A program made the translations under genes and the position numbers. A DNA stretch of 64,000 nt, taken from assembly GCA_027574665.1 (NCBI GenBank), contig CM050655.1, positions 13,201,170 to 13,265,169 on the forward strand. Reading direction: 5' to 3'. How positions within the stretch are numbered: position 1 is the stretch's first letter; each line of letters begins with the position of its first letter. The DNA is from Rhynochetos jubatus (taxonomy: Eukaryota > Chordata > Aves > Eurypygiformes > Rhynochetidae). Positions 61,101-64,000 of this stretch are shown here, piece after piece. Below the pieces are notes generated by a model. That model was not told the origin of the DNA. It did not search any database and saw nothing but the letters and a program-made list of their open reading frames with translations.

Positions 61101-64000
61101 GGTGGAAAAAGCCCCGCCAGACAGTATCAATACCAAATTTCTCACACACTGATTTTATGAAATAAATCACAATGTGCCAAAACCAAACCCAAATTCCATC
61201 TTTCCATACCAACTGAATTTTGGAAAACGTTCAAAGACTAATAATCTGATAATTGTGTTACTGCCCATTGTAAAAAAAAAATGCAATTTTCCTATCCAAA
61301 CCCAATATCTTGGTTTTTTCCCCCAAAAAATATTTATTATTCCCTATTTCTCAAGTAAGTTAATTTACTTTTTTTCCCCCTTCTCCTTTTTTTTTTTATT
61401 TTTAATATGCTTTATTAGCAGCCCATAATGAACAATACGGAGGAGGCTTCTTACTTCTGAAAAGCAGTATTTCCATGGTAATGCAAGTCACCTATAGCAA
61501 CAATCTCTTATCATCTTTTCCCAACACTCACAACTGCTGGAGCTTTGCTTAAAGTTATGTAATAAAATAGAGCACAAAGAACACAACCTCGATAGAGACT
61601 TTAGTTCTTCCCTTAGGTATCTTAGGTATTCTTGGTTTTGTAAGAGCCTTTAGGTGATAACATTTCTTAAGCAATTAGCAGCTCTTTAATTAGACACAGG
61701 TGCACACAATATTGGCACACATTTCCAGAGACAAACTCAACCAGATAGACTCCTAATGAAGCCACAAGGAGTGGATGACCATAGCTACAATACTAAATGT
61801 TTGCTCTTATTTCTTTTGCAAATATTCTGGTGCAACAATTTTACTGTTGAAGAACCAGTAAAATTTATGTGGGGTTGGTTTTTGTGGGGTTTTTTTTAAT
61901 TCACAGCGGGTATGAAGCATAGGCACATAGCAGGACATGCAGTAGCACTGTTTATTTTTTTTACTTACCTTTATAAATGTTGTTACGTCAGTATACAGTA
62001 TAAACAACACTAATAAACTCATCTTTAGTCTGACGTACCAAGCAGACTCACTGATCTCTCTCAAAACATGTAACTGTTGAAGTCAATTAAAGCTTTGCAT
62101 CTGAACATTCAAAGTTAATACTGAAATAACTGTTCTGATCAAAATCTGTACTAGAGATCATTTATATTTGAATCTCATTGGGAAAGAAGTGAAGATTAAT
62201 AAGAAAGGAATATTTACAACCAATACAAACCTTTCAGCCTTAATACCACCATACCATCCGGTTAGAAACATACGCCCTATTCTCCTGTCCACAAGGCGAA
62301 ACAGGCAGGTGACTTCCAGAACCAATTGCAAGGAAAGGGTTGAGGTGGATTATCATGCTGTTGCTGTTGCATCCGGTGTCGGTTTTCACAACAACAGAGA
62401 GACAGCACAACTGACATAAAAATTAAGATATTTTGGCAGAAAACTGATTATTTTGGTTTTAGCCCTCACCGATAATTAGCCCGCTTTCAATCTGATCCAG
62501 CTAAGAGGGAATACAAAAGCCTATTATTAACTCAAGCATATGGCACCAATCAAAAGAATTTAACTTTCTTTTCCAGTCTTTAGGTAAGACAAGAAAGCAG
62601 CATCGATCTGCTGTTTTCCTCTTTATGTTTCGCTTCAGCAGGATAACAGGAACGGACATCATCTTCAAGATGACTGTATTCAGGCCTGCTACTCATTTAA
62701 TGACAACACTGACTGTTTAGTAGAAAGAAGGCTGGATGATGCTTATGTACAAGCAACAGTTAAATCTGAGGAAAAGACTGATTTTGTAATCTTAATCTGG
62801 AAAGGCATTATAGCATTCCCTGAAAAATTAGTAGTTAATGAACAGAGTGCCTGAAGAAAAAGTTGTTATTAACCAGTGTAGAAACTAAACAGCACAAAGT
62901 GAAATTAAAATTCTGATCCACTCTAAATAACAGGCTTACAAAAGAAACACCTCGTTGAAAAGAACAGTTCAATGATTTTGCATTACATTAAATATTGACA
63001 GTGATATTGAGATGACCTTGCTGCCTAAATGCAGGAAAGCCACATGCTGGGCCCATTCTAAGTAGCGCTGCACTGAAAAGCAGCTTGGCCTTGCTGCTGA
63101 ATTACCATTTCAAGCTTTGCAACATCATTCAGGAACAGTCAGGGCTCTCAGTGAAATCTTGCTGAGAAAATATGGTAGCTGCTCACTGAGTGAGGAAGGG
63201 GAGGAGTAGATATAGGTCCAATCTAAATCAGACAGACCTGCCACTTTATGTGATTCCAGACTGTGCACATACTGATCAGTACTAATGGAGACCTTTCTCA
63301 ACTTCCTTGCATAAATATATGTCCATATATCAAATACTCACCACTGCTGCTTTATCAGTGGCAACTATATCTGTTAGTAGATTCACAAGTCTTCTGATCC
63401 GGAAAATGCTCTGACTGCAACAGTACGCGGTAGGAACTAGAAAGCTTCTCTCATCCCTTACTTCACTTGGGATTTTTAAGGGGCACAATGCACTTCTATT
63501 TTCCTCTCATTTCTTAAAACAAGCTTCTTTCCAGTGGTGTTTCTCAACAGCAGTAACCAGTGAAGAAAGCCTCCAACCTCTTCTGCATCTACATGCACTC
63601 ATATTTGCTTGTTACCTCAGAGAACACAGGGCTAAGAAGAACAGAAATATAACTTCATTTCAGCACATTGCAGCTCCGAAGAAAGAATCAACTGTTACTT
63701 CTCGCCCAAAGAAATTTCCTTTTCAGAACATCACAATGGTGACTGAGTCCCTTTACTCCTACCTACATGTAACTGCATGTGAAATGATTTTATCTTGGCC
63801 GTCAATAAAGAAACTCCAATCCAGATGTCAGAAACTTTAGGAAATAGTGAGGCTAAGCTACGGTTACAATCTTACATTCAATTTACAATGCTTTAGCATG
63901 ACACCTACAGCATCCCTGTCTCCGAGCTGTTCACATGAGTTGTTTCTATACCAGATTTTGTATAGCAATTAGCTTAAAAGTCACTATTTTAAATTGCTGG
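58141..64000. other. Non-coding stretch with a GC-rich patch at 59 kb
   Basis: No gene was supported. 58985-59350 is GC-rich with about ten CpGs and overlapping open frames on both strands (58892-59146, 58998-59240, 59234-59509 plus; 59176-59370 minus), none recognisable. A T-rich stretch lies near 61365-61400 and a short GGGGTTTTTT-type run near 61870-61900. 62440-62570 looks motif-dense (GATAATTAGCCCGCTTTCAA). Confidence 0.45.

Noticed and set aside
1..64000. CRISPR arrays, operons, prophage, riboswitches, replication origin
   Set aside because: The sequence is vertebrate nuclear DNA; no regularly spaced repeats or prokaryotic gene structure occur.

Overview
This is vertebrate nuclear DNA, and almost certainly a bird. 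The sequence is AT-rich (roughly 38-40% G+C by eye), with no operons, ribosome-binding sites or dense coding. Its recognisable repeats are the avian set: CR1 LINE 3' ends, and long terminal repeats (LTRs) of the avian endogenous retrovirus families that end in TTAAACCATGACA-like sequence. G/T- or A/C-rich low-complexity tracts of the kind common in neoavian genomes are also present. I cannot name the species or chromosome.

No protein-coding gene can be supported. Stop-to-stop frames are short everywhere. The longest frames (145-182 codons near 9.1-9.8 kb) lie inside a retroviral LTR on both strands, and the next longest (138 codons, 54156-54572) is about what chance gives in 64 kb of AT-rich DNA. 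I found no convincing exon, tRNA, rRNA, snRNA, microRNA or CRISPR array. The window is best read as intergenic DNA or part of a very large intron.

Layout: 1-7.3 kb is unique-looking AT-rich DNA. 7.35-7.62 kb is a CR1 3' fragment (minus). 8.41-10.07 kb is a head-on pair of LTRs: LTR A (minus), cut short at 9073, then a ~1 kb LTR B (plus) containing ~45-bp internal repeats. 10-25.6 kb is plain, with an A/C-rich tract (12.86 kb), a hairpin (15.0 kb), a MIR-like SINE relic (19.7 kb) and a G/T-rich tract (24.6 kb). 25.64-26.24 kb is a complete solo LTR C (minus). 28.5-28.97 kb is a promoter-like block touching a 53-bp LTR fragment D (minus). 29.29 kb has a G-quadruplex motif. 34.45 kb has a 13-bp-stem inverted repeat, and 35.2 kb a reverse MIR-like relic. 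42.4 kb is a second G/T-rich tract. 43.95-45.3 kb is an old CR1 fragment (minus), apparently interrupted by about 150 bp of other DNA. 48.6 kb is a small tandem duplication, 56.35 kb a CR1 3' tail, and 58.05 kb a possible third SINE relic. The remainder to 64 kb shows only modest G+C peaks.

There are no genes whose joint action can be described. What the sequence records is a history of retroelement insertion and decay: ancient CR1 and MIR relics, later CR1, then ERV LTRs reduced to solo or truncated copies. I found nothing that amounts to a new biological system. The most interesting items are the opposed LTR A/B junction, the 28.8 kb promoter-like block and the interrupted CR1. Repeat assignments rest on remembered consensus sequences compared by eye.
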